Notes under the pieces: model-generated
The model's input: only the letters and a program-made list of their open reading frames with translations
What the model was told of the DNA's origin: nothing
Database searches by the model: none
Translations under genes and position numbers: made by a program
Assembly (NCBI GenBank): GCA_017557625.1
Contig: JAFYYG010000042.1
Location: 1 to 64,000 of the forward strand
Length of the DNA: 64,000 bases
From: Muribaculaceae bacterium
GTDB taxonomy: Bacteria; Bacteroidota; Bacteroidia; Bacteroidales; Muribaculaceae
Direction of reading: 5' to 3'
Shown: in pieces, positions 26,415 through 35,167 of the stretch
How positions within the stretch are numbered: position 1 is the stretch's first letter
Layout of the letters: every line of letters starts with the position of its first letter

Positions 26415-27578
26415 TTATGCATTACTAATTAAGCTCTCGGCATAGCTGCGGGCTTCGGCGTTGGTAGCGATATAGTCGTCGTGAGTGGGAGAGGCGATGA
26501 AAGGCGCCCATGCCATTGTCTTCTCTATGATGTTGTAAATGTCGTTAAAGCCTATCTTGTCGTGGAGGAAGGCTGCAACAGCGATTTCGTTTGCAGCATT
26601 CATCACGCAAGGCACATTGCCGCCCCGACGTGCTGCCTCGTAGGCGGTGCCCAGCAGCGGAAATTTCTCGAAATCGGGCTTTTCAAAGGTAAGCGAAGCA
26701 TAGTCGGCAACAGTCATGCGGCGCTCTTTGGTAGCCAAGCGTCCGGGCAGTCCCAGCGCATAACGTATGGGCAAGTGCATGTCGGGCAAGCCGAGCTGCG
26801 CCTTTACCGAGCCATCCACAAACTCCACCATGGAATGCACTATTGACTGCGGATGCACCACAATGTCGATATTTTCCTGTGAGATGCCGTAGAGCCACTT
26901 CGCCTCAATCATCTCGAAACCTTTGTTCATCATTGTCGCGCTGTCGATGGTAATTTTAGATCCCATCGCCCAGTTGGGATGACGCAAGGCATCGTCTTTG
27001 GTCACAGTGGCAAGCTGCTCACGTGGCATGGTGCGGAAAGGACCACCCGAAGCAGTAAGGATAAGTTTCGACACATTATCCATATCCTCACCCACAAGGC
27101 ACTGATAAAACGCTCCATGCTCACTGTCAACTGGATAGAGCACCGAGTCAGAGTCTTTGAGCAGTTCGTTAATGAGTTCGCCGGCCACCACAAGAGTCTC
27201 CTTGTTAGCAAGGGCAATCTTCTTGCCAGCCTTGATAGCGGCAATGGTCGATGCTAATCCGCTATAACCCACCATGGCGGTGACAACAGTGTCAACCTCA
27301 GGCTGAGCCACCAGTTCCGACACCACACTGTCACCAGTGAACACTGCGATACCCGTGCCCTCAAGAGCGTGAGCTACTTTTTGGTAGAGGTCGCCACTTG
27401 CGATCACCACATTTCGAGGCCTAAAACGCATAGCCTGCTCGATGAGCAAGTCGGCACTACGGTTCGCCACCAGCAAATCCACCTCAAAAATATGAGGGTA
27501 CTCAGCAGCGATGTCGAGCGTCTGCCTCCCTATCGAGCCAGTGCTTCCCAAAACAGCTATTTTTCGCTTTTGTTCCAC
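26415..27578 (-). CDS. dxr: 1-deoxy-D-xylulose 5-phosphate reductoisomerase
   Basis: It converts DXP to MEP with NADPH, the first committed step of the MEP isoprenoid pathway. The 387 residues include the NADPH loop GSTGSIGRQTLDIAAEYP, ALANKETLVVAGELI, the substrate loop TASGGPFRTM and metal-site region WAMGSKITIDSATMMNKGFEMIEAKWL. Length is normal. It heads the leftward run with rseP, rseP and rlmI. ispF of the same pathway is at 39084. Confidence 0.97.
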   Translation of the reverse strand: MEQKRKIAVLGSTGSIGRQTLDIAAEYPHIFEVDLLVANRSADLLIEQAMRFRPRNVVIASGDLYQKVAHALEGTGIAVFTGDSVVSELVAQPEVDTVVTAMVGYSGLASTIAAIKAGKKIALANKETLVVAGELINELLKDSDSVLYPVDSEHGAFYQCLVGEDMDNVSKLILTASGGPFRTMPREQLATVTKDDALRHPNWAMGSKITIDSATMMNKGFEMIEAKWLYGISQENIDIVVHPQSIVHSMVEFVDGSVKAQLGLPDMHLPIRYALGLPGRLATKERRMTVADYASLTFEKPDFEKFPLLGTAYEAARRGGNVPCVMNAANEIAVAAFLHDKIGFNDIYNIIEKTMAWAPFIASPTHDDYIATNAEARSYAESLISNA

Positions 27579-27599
27579 AAAATATGCTTTAAAAACCTA

Positions 27600-27626
27600 C
27601 AAAGTTACACATTTTTGGCATCTCAA
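27600..27626 (-). promoter_or_regulatory. Promoter for dxr-rseP-rseP-rlmI
   Basis: Minus strand: TTG (27626-27624), 16-nt spacer, TAACTTTG (27607-27600). The leader would be about 15 nt. The spacer is one shorter than the usual range. Confidence 0.6.
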
Positions 27627-27770
27627 TGAAAGGAATAGCCATTTTTTAACGATTTCAAACAAATTTTGCATAGATAATCCGTGGAAAAAGTCCGACAAAG
27701 TCAGACAATGTCGGACTAAGTCGGACTAAATACTCTCTGCACATTATGCATTGGGCATTGTGCATTATGC

Positions 27771-28712
27771 TTACATAGCCAAGCGGAAACCGATGTCATC
27801 ATCGCCAAAGCCTGAACCGGCTTTGAAACGCTTTGTGATACGGCATTTTTTAGATGAGCTGTACCAGCTACCACCACGCATAACTTTCTCAGCACCAGAT
27901 TCTGGGCCAGTGGGATTAGTTTGAGAGTCAGCACTATATTCACCATACCAGTCAATGCACCACTCCCACACGTTTCCGCTCATGTCGTAGAGACCAAGCT
28001 CATTAGGAGCCTTGGTGGCCACCTCGTGTGACTCTTCGTTAGAATTGGCATCATACCAAGCCACATCGTCAATATTGTTGCTACCTGCATAAAGGTAGTT
28101 CTTACTCTTGTTGCCACCACGTGCAGCAAACTCCCACTCAGCCTCGGTAGGCAAACGGAAATTCTTGCCAGTCATCTGGTTTAATTTGGAAATAAACAGA
28201 TTGCACATCTCCCAGCTGACATATTCCACAGGGAGTTGCAAGCTTCCTTCGTGGCCACTGTAGTTATACCCCATAACAGCCTTCCACAACTCCTGTGTTA
28301 CCTCAGTCTGACCAATGGCAAATGAGCCAACCTTCACTTGGTGAGCAGGATACTCATTCTCACTGGCTTCGGCATCGCCGCCATTAGCACCCATGGTGAA
28401 AGTGCCGCCTTCAACATTCACCATCACGAAAGTTACGCCATTAACAGTGTATTCAGTAGAAGTAATTGGGAAGCCGTTGAGCAGCACGTCATAAATCGCG
28501 GTAATGTCGGCAGCGGTGATGCTTCCGTCGCCATTCACGTCATAAGCGCTTTCAGGATAAGTAGTGTCGTTAGTGAGGAGTTTATCATAAACCGCAGTAA
28601 TATCAGCAGCCGTGACTTCACCATCTCCTGTCACGTCCCAATTGTCGGCCGACAAGGGCAATGCGAGCATCAAGAGCGCTCCCATAGCAAGTAAAAATCT
28701 TTTTGTGTTCAT
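27771..28712 (-). CDS. Secreted FGE-sulfatase-fold protein with two dockerin-like repeats
   Basis: The 313-residue protein has a signal peptide (FLLAMGALLMLALPLSA) and two EF-hand-like dockerin repeats (WDVTGDGEVTAADITAVYDKLL and YDVNGDGSITAADITAIYDVLL, about 24-78). An FGE-sulfatase fold runs from about 95: GGTFTMGAN, GQTEVTQELWKAVMG, FRLPTEAEWEFAARGG, GNVWEWCIDWYGEY, KVMRGGSWY. Only one Cys (KKCRITKR) remains where catalytic FGEs have two, so enzymatic oxidation of sulfatases is unlikely. It closely resembles the protein at 2152-3141 in layout. It lies alone between dxr and psuG. Confidence 0.88.
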   Translation of the reverse strand: MNTKRFLLAMGALLMLALPLSADNWDVTGDGEVTAADITAVYDKLLTNDTTYPESAYDVNGDGSITAADITAIYDVLLNGFPITSTEYTVNGVTFVMVNVEGGTFTMGANGGDAEASENEYPAHQVKVGSFAIGQTEVTQELWKAVMGYNYSGHEGSLQLPVEYVSWEMCNLFISKLNQMTGKNFRLPTEAEWEFAARGGNKSKNYLYAGSNNIDDVAWYDANSNEESHEVATKAPNELGLYDMSGNVWEWCIDWYGEYSADSQTNPTGPESGAEKVMRGGSWYSSSKKCRITKRFKAGSGFGDDDIGFRLAM

Positions 28713-28754
28713 AGTTTTGATATTGTGTTATTATATTTGTTCAATAATAAGCCG

Positions 28755-28785
28755 CAAAGTTATTACAAATCGAGTAAAATGCCAA
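28755..28785 (-). promoter_or_regulatory. Promoter for the second FGE/dockerin gene
   Basis: Minus strand: TTG (28785-28783), 20-nt spacer, TAACTTTG (28762-28755). The leader is about 35 nt. It sits in the 77-nt gap after psuG. Confidence 0.72.
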
Positions 28786-28789
28786 ATAA

Positions 28790-29710
28790 TTAATCATTTT
28801 TATTGCTAAGACAGACTGCGGTGCGGGCTGCAAGGCGAGCATTGTTTAGCACGAGTTGGATATTGGCATCCAAGCTGTTACCGCCTGTGATATCCTTGAT
28901 TTCGGCAAGCAGGAACGGTGTGGTAGCCTTGCCTTTGATGCCTAATTCCACGCTCTTCTTTATGGCTTTATCAATCGCCTCGTTGATATAATTTGGGTCG
29001 AGTGAATATTCCTCTGGAATGGGATTAGTGACGAGCATACCACCAGCAAGACCCATCTCAAGTTTGGCGCGGAAAGCGGCGGCGAGTTCTTCGGGGGTGT
29101 CGATGCGGTAATCTACCTTAAACCCGCTGCGGCGGGTGTAGAAAGCTGGCAGTTCCTCGGTGCCGTAGCCGATAACTGGAACGCCTTTGGTCTCAAGGTA
29201 TTCAAGCGTCAAGCCTAAGTCTAGAATTGATTTTGCGCCAGCGCAGATCACCATTACTGGAGTCTGTGCAAGCTCCTCGAGGTCGGCACTAATGTCCATC
29301 GTGGTCTCGGCACCGCGATGCACACCGCCAATGCCGCCAGTAGCAAACACCTTAATGCCTGCCATAGCGGCGATTATCATGGTGGTGGTCACCGTGGTAG
29401 CGCCATCCTCGCCACGAGCTATGAGCACTGGCAGGTCGCGACGCGACGCCTTGGTCACCGCCTGACCTTTCTTGCCTAAGTACTCTATTTCCTCGGGTGT
29501 GCAGCCTGCTTTGAGTTTGCCGCCAATGATGGCGATGGTCGCTGGCACAGCACCATTGTCGCGGATGGTCTGCTCCACCTTCAATGCCGTCTCCACATTC
29601 TGCGGATAGGGCATTCCGTGAGATATTATTGTTGACTCGAGCGCCACAACTGGCCGTCCAGCCTCAAGCGCTTCCTTTACTTCTTGGGAGATTGAGAGAT
29701 ATTTGTTCAT
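28790..29710 (-). CDS. psuG: Pseudouridine-5'-phosphate glycosidase
   Basis: It splits pseudouridine 5'-phosphate into uracil and ribose 5-phosphate. From ATG 29710 (MNKYLSISQEV) it has 306 residues, matching the family start. An in-frame ATG at 29740 would add ten unconserved residues. Family motifs: RPVVALESTIISHGMPYPQN, GAVPATIAIIGGKLKAG, FATGGIGGVHRGAETTMDISADL, VMVICAGAKSILDLGLTLEYLET and GVPVIGYGTEELPAFY. It lies 45 nt after psuK (15 nt from the upstream ATG), so both degradation steps are co-expressed. Confidence 0.95.
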   Translation of the reverse strand: MNKYLSISQEVKEALEAGRPVVALESTIISHGMPYPQNVETALKVEQTIRDNGAVPATIAIIGGKLKAGCTPEEIEYLGKKGQAVTKASRRDLPVLIARGEDGATTVTTTMIIAAMAGIKVFATGGIGGVHRGAETTMDISADLEELAQTPVMVICAGAKSILDLGLTLEYLETKGVPVIGYGTEELPAFYTRRSGFKVDYRIDTPEELAAAFRAKLEMGLAGGMLVTNPIPEEYSLDPNYINEAIDKAIKKSVELGIKGKATTPFLLAEIKDITGGNSLDANIQLVLNNARLAARTAVCLSNKND

Positions 29711-29755
29711 TTTATTACTGATTTTGGATTGCGATGGCATCGCAACATACGTAAT

Positions 29756-30643
29756 TTATTTTTTTAGTTTTTGAATATTGAGGGGTACTGCTGCAGGTGA
29801 TTGCAAGGCAAGAGCGGCAGCTTTGATGCCTAGTGCGCAGGTTTCATGAATGGTGGCGCCACTCAGCTCGGCATGAACTACTCCTGCCATGAAAGCATCG
29901 CCAGCTCCAGTAGCATTTACCACCGTTACTGCCTGCGATGGCATCACAACGCTCTGCTTGCCATCGCTGCAATAAACGCCTCGGGCACCCATGGTTATGT
30001 ATATGCGAGTTACGCCTTGACTAAGGAACCAACGAGCCATAGCCTCCACATCTCCCTTTATGCCCGAGAGTGCCACCGCCTCAGCTTGGTTTACCTTGAT
30101 GATGAGTGGAGCAGTGCGTTTTATGCCTAAAAGCGGTTTGATTTTTATTGCCTTAGCCGCTGAAGTGGCATCTATATATAAAGGTGTGGTGCAAAACTCC
30201 ACAAGATATCGCAGCACCGCCTCGTTAGGGTTGCAGTCGGCGACCACGGCATCGCTGGTGTTGATGCTATCTATGTGGGTTGCGACCATTTCAGGTGTGA
30301 GGTGCGTCATCAGCTCCATGTCGGCGGCACCAGCCTGCATCTCGCCGTTGTGGTCGTTCACGCAGATGAAATAGTTGCTTCTGGCTCCCGCCACTTCAAG
30401 GATGGGATCGATGATTATGCCCACATGACGGCAGTCGTCACGCAAGGTGAGTGCTATGCTGTCATCGCCAAAGACAGTGAACAGCCTCACCTGCTCACCC
30501 ATAAGACAAAGATTATGGGCAATGTTGCGCCCCACACCACCAAAGCCTATCTCCACCCGGCTTGGATTGGAGTCGCACGGCACATACCGTCCCAACGGAG
30601 AGGCGGTTATGTCAACATTGGCAGCACCTATTACGGTTATCAT
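29756..30643 (-). CDS. psuK: PfkB-family sugar kinase, probable pseudouridine kinase
   Basis: The 295-residue ribokinase-family protein has the N-terminal sugar-binding pattern GAANVDITASPLGRYVPCDSNPS, GGVGRNIAHNLCLMG, and the C-terminal ATP/catalytic signature VNATGAGDAFMAGVVHAEL with the catalytic Asp. The family alone does not fix the substrate. Direct linkage to psuG makes pseudouridine the likely one. It starts 6 nt after the stop of the FAD dehydrogenase gene. Confidence 0.9.
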   Translation of the reverse strand: MITVIGAANVDITASPLGRYVPCDSNPSRVEIGFGGVGRNIAHNLCLMGEQVRLFTVFGDDSIALTLRDDCRHVGIIIDPILEVAGARSNYFICVNDHNGEMQAGAADMELMTHLTPEMVATHIDSINTSDAVVADCNPNEAVLRYLVEFCTTPLYIDATSAAKAIKIKPLLGIKRTAPLIIKVNQAEAVALSGIKGDVEAMARWFLSQGVTRIYITMGARGVYCSDGKQSVVMPSQAVTVVNATGAGDAFMAGVVHAELSGATIHETCALGIKAAALALQSPAAVPLNIQKLKK

Positions 30644-30649
30644 ATTCGT

Positions 30650-32263
30650 TTATCGTTGGTCGTTACACGTTTCTCCTTCCACTTTCCTCGTTCCTCGTTC
30701 CACTTTCCACGAAACAAGTGCTTCGGCGCAACGCTCGCCGTCTATGGCGCTCGACACGATTCCACCGGCATAGCCTGCTCCCTCGCCACAGGGATATAGA
30801 CCTTTGACATCTATGTGATGCAGCATTTCGTTGTCGCGAGTGATGCGTAGGGGCGATGAGGTGCGGGTCTCCACTCCTATCACTATCGCTTCGTTGGTCA
30901 AGAAGCCTTTTGCCTGACGGCCAAAGAGTTTGAAGGCCTTTGTAAGACGATGGCTGATGAACTGCGGCAGCCACTGGTCAAGGCGTGAAGGCTGCAGTCC
31001 TGCCGCAAACGATGAAGGCGGGATGAGTTTTGAAGGCTTGCCCTGAACGAAGTCGAGCATACGCTGTGCCCCGGCGCATTGGCTGTTGCCCGCCATCTGG
31101 AAGCAGCGTTGCTCAAGTGCCTCCTGGAAACGCATCACGCGCAGAATGCCATACTGGTGGAAACGTTTGGGAACGTCATCAGGACGCACCTCAACCACCA
31201 TGCCGCTGTTTGCCCAATAAGTGCCGCGCGTACTTGGTGACATGCCGTTGACCACCAACTGTCCTGGCTCGCTAGCTGCCGGCACCACTATGCCGCCAGG
31301 ACACATGCAGAAGGAATAGACTCCACGGTTGTCAATTTGAGTGACAAAACTGTATTCCGCCGCTGGCAGATAGTCGCCTCTGCCGCCTGAGCGGTGATAC
31401 TGTATCTGGTCGATGAGGTGTTGAGGATGCTCCAGACGTACTCCCACAGCAATGCCCTTCTCTTCCATGAAGATGTTGGTGTCAAAGAGCATCTGATACA
31501 CATCGCGCGCCGAGTGACCTGTGGCGAGGATGACTGGTCCGTCAAACTCCTCTCCAGTGGCGCATTTCACGCCAGTGACCTCGTTATTATCATTGATTAT
31601 CAGTTCAGTTACACGGGTATTGAAATGCACCTCTCCCCCATTATCGAGGATGGTGTTGCGCATATTCTCGATAATGCCCGGCAACTTGTCGCTGCCTATG
31701 TGGGGATGGGCGTCAATAAGGATATCCTTGCTCGCTCCATGCTGGTGGAAGATGCCCAAGATGCGCTCCACCGACCCGCGTTTCTTGCTGCGGGTGTATA
31801 GTTTGCCGTCGCTGTAAGCTCCTGCCCCGCCCTCGCCGAAGCAGTAGTTGCTGTCGGGGTTCACGATGCCGTTTCGAGAGATCGCCGCCACGTCAAGACG
31901 ACGCTCTTTCACGTTCTTTCCTCGCTCGAGCACAATGGGTTTCACACCAAGTTCTATGAGTCGCAGAGCGGCAAACAGTCCTCCAGGACCAGCGCCCACT
32001 ACAACAGCTTGGCGGTCACCTTTCACACGGCGATACTCAATGGGTGGCACCAAGTGGTCGTTACCCATTGGCTCATCGATATATGCACGCACCTTGAGAT
32101 TCACCATCACTCTCTCCTTGCGGGCGTCAATTGAACTCTTGATGATGCGCACTCCACGTAGCCTACGACGCATAATGCCTTCCTGCTTAGCCACCACTTC
32201 CTCCACAGCGTCAATGAAATGGGCAGTGCGAGGATCTAACCGCAGTTGTATCTCTTTAATCAT
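30650..32263 (-). CDS. FAD-dependent dehydrogenase (COG2509-like)
   Basis: The 537-residue protein has an FAD-binding GxGxxG in VVVGAGPGGLFAALRLIELG (about residue 85-104) and ERGKNVKERRLDV. The stretch SNYCFGEGGAGAYSDGKLYTR is a hallmark of this uncharacterised family. ILATGHSARDVYQML follows, and GLYPCGEGAGYAGGIVSSAIDG closes the FAD fold. The substrate is unknown. The last 17 or so residues (WKVERGTRKVEGETCNDQR) are encoded by the GGAAAGTGGAA-type repeat otherwise found in gaps (38825-38860). The natural C terminus therefore seems to have read into intergenic repeat. It is first in a run with psuK and psuG. Confidence 0.88.
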   Translation of the reverse strand: MIKEIQLRLDPRTAHFIDAVEEVVAKQEGIMRRRLRGVRIIKSSIDARKERVMVNLKVRAYIDEPMGNDHLVPPIEYRRVKGDRQAVVVGAGPGGLFAALRLIELGVKPIVLERGKNVKERRLDVAAISRNGIVNPDSNYCFGEGGAGAYSDGKLYTRSKKRGSVERILGIFHQHGASKDILIDAHPHIGSDKLPGIIENMRNTILDNGGEVHFNTRVTELIINDNNEVTGVKCATGEEFDGPVILATGHSARDVYQMLFDTNIFMEEKGIAVGVRLEHPQHLIDQIQYHRSGGRGDYLPAAEYSFVTQIDNRGVYSFCMCPGGIVVPAASEPGQLVVNGMSPSTRGTYWANSGMVVEVRPDDVPKRFHQYGILRVMRFQEALEQRCFQMAGNSQCAGAQRMLDFVQGKPSKLIPPSSFAAGLQPSRLDQWLPQFISHRLTKAFKLFGRQAKGFLTNEAIVIGVETRTSSPLRITRDNEMLHHIDVKGLYPCGEGAGYAGGIVSSAIDGERCAEALVSWKVERGTRKVEGETCNDQR

Positions 32264-32285
32264 AAACGTTTGCTTTTTGAAATCG

Positions 32286-32316
32286 CAAAGTTAGTCAATA
32301 CTTTTCAGTTTGCCAA
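32286..32316 (-). promoter_or_regulatory. Promoter for FAD dehydrogenase-psuK-psuG
   Basis: Minus strand: TTG (32316-32314), 20-nt spacer, TAACTTTG (32293-32286). The leader is about 15-20 nt. The -33 element overlaps the T-tract of the upstream terminator. Confidence 0.72.
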
Positions 32317-32355
32317 GAAAAAACGCCGCAGCGATGAAAAATCAAAACTGCGGCG
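32314..32355 (-). terminator. Terminator of the Bax-inhibitor-1 gene
   Basis: On the minus strand CGCCGCAG (32355-32348) pairs with CTGCGGCG (32331-32324). TTTTTTCTTGG follows, a standard intrinsic terminator 25 nt after the stop. Confidence 0.85.
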
Positions 32356-32379
32356 ACTTTATAAGTTTTCCTCAACGCA

Positions 32380-33108
32380 TTAGTTACGACTACTGCCTAA
32401 GAAGCGAAGCAGATGCAGGAAGAGGTTTATGAAGTCAAGATACAGCGACAGAGCACCAATTGTGGCGAGTTTGCTTGCGTTAACCTCGTCGGTCTCCTGA
32501 GCCATCTCTTTAATTTTCTGGGTATCCCATGCTGTAAGGCCAATGAAGATAAACACACCGACAAAGCTGATAATCCAATCCATCGTGCTACTTGCCAAGA
32601 AGATGTTAACTATAGAGCAAATTATCAGTCCTATAAGTGCCATTATCAAGAATGAGCCAAGTTTGGTAAGGTCTTTCTTTGTAGTGTAGCCATAGATTGA
32701 CATCGCCAGGAACACGCCCGATGTCACAAAAAATGTGAGGGCTATTGACGTGCCAGTGTAAATGAAGAAAATAGGAGCTAACGTAATACCATTAAGAACG
32801 GCATAGCCATAGAATAAAGCTGTCGCCACGGCCGGACTCAATTTGTTGATAGCCAGTGAAAGAATAAACACCAAGGCAAGCTCTGCTATGACAAGTATCA
32901 TGAGCATATTGCCAAGTGCCATAAGAATTTGAGGATTAGCCGCCACAAACAACGACACAAGCGCTGTAGCAAGCAGTCCAAGGGTCATTTTCACATACAC
33001 CTTGCGCATCACTTGCGTCATATATGTACTCAGTGACCATTCACTCTGATAAGGTGCTGCCTGACTGGCATTAGCCTGTGGCAGCGGTGGAAGATTGTTG
33101 TAATTCAT
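32380..33108 (-). CDS. Bax inhibitor-1 / YccA family membrane protein
   Basis: The 242-residue protein has seven hydrophobic segments after a 40-residue soluble head. Family marks are YMTQVMRKVYVKMTLGLLATALVS at the first helix, VLNGITLAPIFFIYTGTSIALTFFVTSGVF in the middle, and the C-terminal GLTAWDTQKIKEMAQE with the conserved Asp. Bacterial members are pH-sensitive Ca leak channels or FtsH-modulating proteins; which applies here is unknown. It stands as a single gene with its own terminator. Confidence 0.93.
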   Translation of the reverse strand: MNYNNLPPLPQANASQAAPYQSEWSLSTYMTQVMRKVYVKMTLGLLATALVSLFVAANPQILMALGNMLMILVIAELALVFILSLAINKLSPAVATALFYGYAVLNGITLAPIFFIYTGTSIALTFFVTSGVFLAMSIYGYTTKKDLTKLGSFLIMALIGLIICSIVNIFLASSTMDWIISFVGVFIFIGLTAWDTQKIKEMAQETDEVNASKLATIGALSLYLDFINLFLHLLRFLGSSRN

Positions 33109-33208
33109 AATTCGTTTATCGTTTATTGTTATTGATAATTCTTAATAACGTGATTGCAGTAATTGTAATTAAATCTCATGGATAAAACTGCAAGAAGCGT
33201 GCCAAAAA

Positions 33209-34990
33209 TCACATACGCTCCGGCACTTCGATACCCAACAACGAGAAAGCGCGCTTGATGACGCCTGCCACGGTGCGTGAGAGCTCTAGGCGGAACACTT
33301 TCACGTTCTCGTCTTCCTCCTTGAGGATGCTGTAGTCATGATAGAACTGGTTGAACTCCTTAGCCAACTCATAGGTGTAATTGGCAATAAGAGCAGGGCT
33401 ATAGGTCTTTCCAGCCTCATCAACAACAGTCGGGAAATCGGCGACGCGCTGAATTATGGAAATCTCCTTGTCGTTGGGAGTGACAGCCTCCACGTTAAGT
33501 GCCGGCAGGTTGTCACCAGCTTTGCGCTGCAGCGACTGAATGCGGGCGTAAGTATATTGAATGAACGGACCAGTATTGCCGTTGAAGTCGATACTCTCCT
33601 CGGGATTAAACAACATATTCTTGCGCGGGTCAACTTTGAGGATGAAATACTTGAGCGCACCCATGCCGATGATGCTAGCCACATCGCGCTTCTCGTCATC
33701 GGTCATGCCCTCAAGGCGGTCGCTTGTCATGGCAAGAGCGTCTTCAACCATCTTGTCCATGAGGTCGTCGGCATCAACCACAGTTCCCTCACGCGACTTC
33801 ATCTTGCCATGAGGCAACTCCACCATGCCATAAGAGAAGTGAATCAAGTCTTTGCCCCACTTGAAGCCGAGTCGGTCAAGCAGGAGCGACAGCACTTGAA
33901 AGTGGTAGTTCTGCTCGTTGCCCACAACATATATCATCTTGTCGATGGGATAGTCTTGATAACGCAGCTTGGCGGTACCTATATCCTGAGTGATATAAAC
34001 GCTGGTACCGTCGCTTCGCAGCAGTATCTTGTGGTCAAGACCATCGGGAGTGAGGTCGGCCCACACGCTGCCGTCGTCCTTGCGGTAGAACACGCCTTTT
34101 TCAAGTCCTTCCTCCACTTTTTCCTTGCCCTCAAGATAAGTTTGGCTTTCGTAATAGATTTTGTCGAAATCCACGCCCATACGCTTGTAGGTCTCATCAA
34201 AGCCAGCATAAACCCATTCGTTCATTTTCTCCCACAGGCCGCGAACCTCAGGGTCGTTGTCTTCCCACTTCTTGAGCATCTCGCGCGCCTCTTGCATCAG
34301 TATAGACTGCTTTTTGGCTTCTTCCTCGCTGATGCCCTGAGCAGTGGCAATCTCCATGACTTCTTCCTTATACTTCTTGTCAAAGAGTACATAGAAGTCG
34401 CCAATCAGGTGGTCGCCCTTCTTGCCGGTGCTCTCGGGAGTGGCGCCGTTGCCCCATTTGAGCCAAGCAAGCATCGATTTGCAGATGTGTATGCCGCGGT
34501 CGTTTACAATGTTGGTCTTAACAACCTTGTTGCCATTAGCCTTCATAATCTGTGCGAGGCTGAAGCCCAGCAGGTTGTTGCGTACATGACCTAAGTGAAG
34601 TGGCTTGTTGGTGTTTGGTGAGCTGTACTCAATCATCACAAGTTGACTCTCGGGAGTCTCATGCTTAAATCCATAGTTCTCGTCACGGCAGATGTCATCA
34701 AGCAGCTGCACCCAAAACGAAGTCTTAATGGTGATATTAAGGAAGCCTTTGATAACATTAAACTTCTCCACTGCTTCGCAGTGAGCTGCCAAATACTCAC
34801 CAATCTCTTGCGCTGTGGCGTCGGGAGCCTTGTGCGAAGCCTTCAGGAAAGGAAACACCACAATGGTCAGATTGCCCTCAAACTCCTTGCGAGTGGCTTG
34901 AGGGGTAACACTTTGAGGAGTCACTTCCAAACCATACAACTCACTGACTGCTTGCGCAGTAGCTTGTGATAGTATATTTTCAATTGACAT
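33209..34990 (-). CDS. argS: Arginyl-tRNA synthetase
   Basis: This class I synthetase charges tRNA-Arg. Its 593 residues contain the N-terminal additional domain (about 1-115), HIGH-type SPNTNKPLHLGHVRNNLLG, and the modified KMSKS loop GKMKSREGTVVDADDLMDKM. The C-terminal DALR anticodon-binding domain ends FSLLGIEVPERM. Length is normal. It diverges from the AspT-type transporter gene. Confidence 0.97.
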   Translation of the reverse strand: MSIENILSQATAQAVSELYGLEVTPQSVTPQATRKEFEGNLTIVVFPFLKASHKAPDATAQEIGEYLAAHCEAVEKFNVIKGFLNITIKTSFWVQLLDDICRDENYGFKHETPESQLVMIEYSSPNTNKPLHLGHVRNNLLGFSLAQIMKANGNKVVKTNIVNDRGIHICKSMLAWLKWGNGATPESTGKKGDHLIGDFYVLFDKKYKEEVMEIATAQGISEEEAKKQSILMQEAREMLKKWEDNDPEVRGLWEKMNEWVYAGFDETYKRMGVDFDKIYYESQTYLEGKEKVEEGLEKGVFYRKDDGSVWADLTPDGLDHKILLRSDGTSVYITQDIGTAKLRYQDYPIDKMIYVVGNEQNYHFQVLSLLLDRLGFKWGKDLIHFSYGMVELPHGKMKSREGTVVDADDLMDKMVEDALAMTSDRLEGMTDDEKRDVASIIGMGALKYFILKVDPRKNMLFNPEESIDFNGNTGPFIQYTYARIQSLQRKAGDNLPALNVEAVTPNDKEISIIQRVADFPTVVDEAGKTYSPALIANYTYELAKEFNQFYHDYSILKEEDENVKVFRLELSRTVAGVIKRAFSLLGIEVPERM

Positions 34991-35031
34991 GATTCTAAAT
35001 ATGAAAATTTATACGATTAGTAAACAAAGCG

Positions 35032-35039
35032 CAAAGTTA
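35032..35039 (-). promoter_or_regulatory. -7 box of argS
   Basis: Minus strand TAACTTTG (35039-35032). No TTG lies at the standard distance. The leader is about 35 nt. Confidence 0.5.
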
Positions 35040-35086
35040 CAAAAAAGTTTTGACATAGAGAATAATCACAATAAGGAAAAAATTTG

Positions 35087-35094
35087 TACCTTTG
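35087..35094 (+). promoter_or_regulatory. -7 box of the AspT/YidE transporter gene
   Basis: TACCTTTG at 35087-35094, back to back with the argS box 48 nt away. The leader is about 65 nt. Confidence 0.5.
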
Positions 35095-35167
35095 CAGGTT
35101 GAAAAAGACCTTTGCACTTTCCTATTGATTTGGGTGGCACTTGACTATGTAAAAAACAATTAGAGTA

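Noticed and set aside
27771-28712. DGR variable region in the second FGE/dockerin gene
   Set aside because: The C-terminal codons are AAA/GAT-rich without the NNC pattern, and no hairpin follows the stop.
33338-34594. 418-codon plus-strand open frame antisense to argS
   Set aside because: It lies wholly within argS, has Leu/Val/His-rich composition typical of antisense frames and no family motif.
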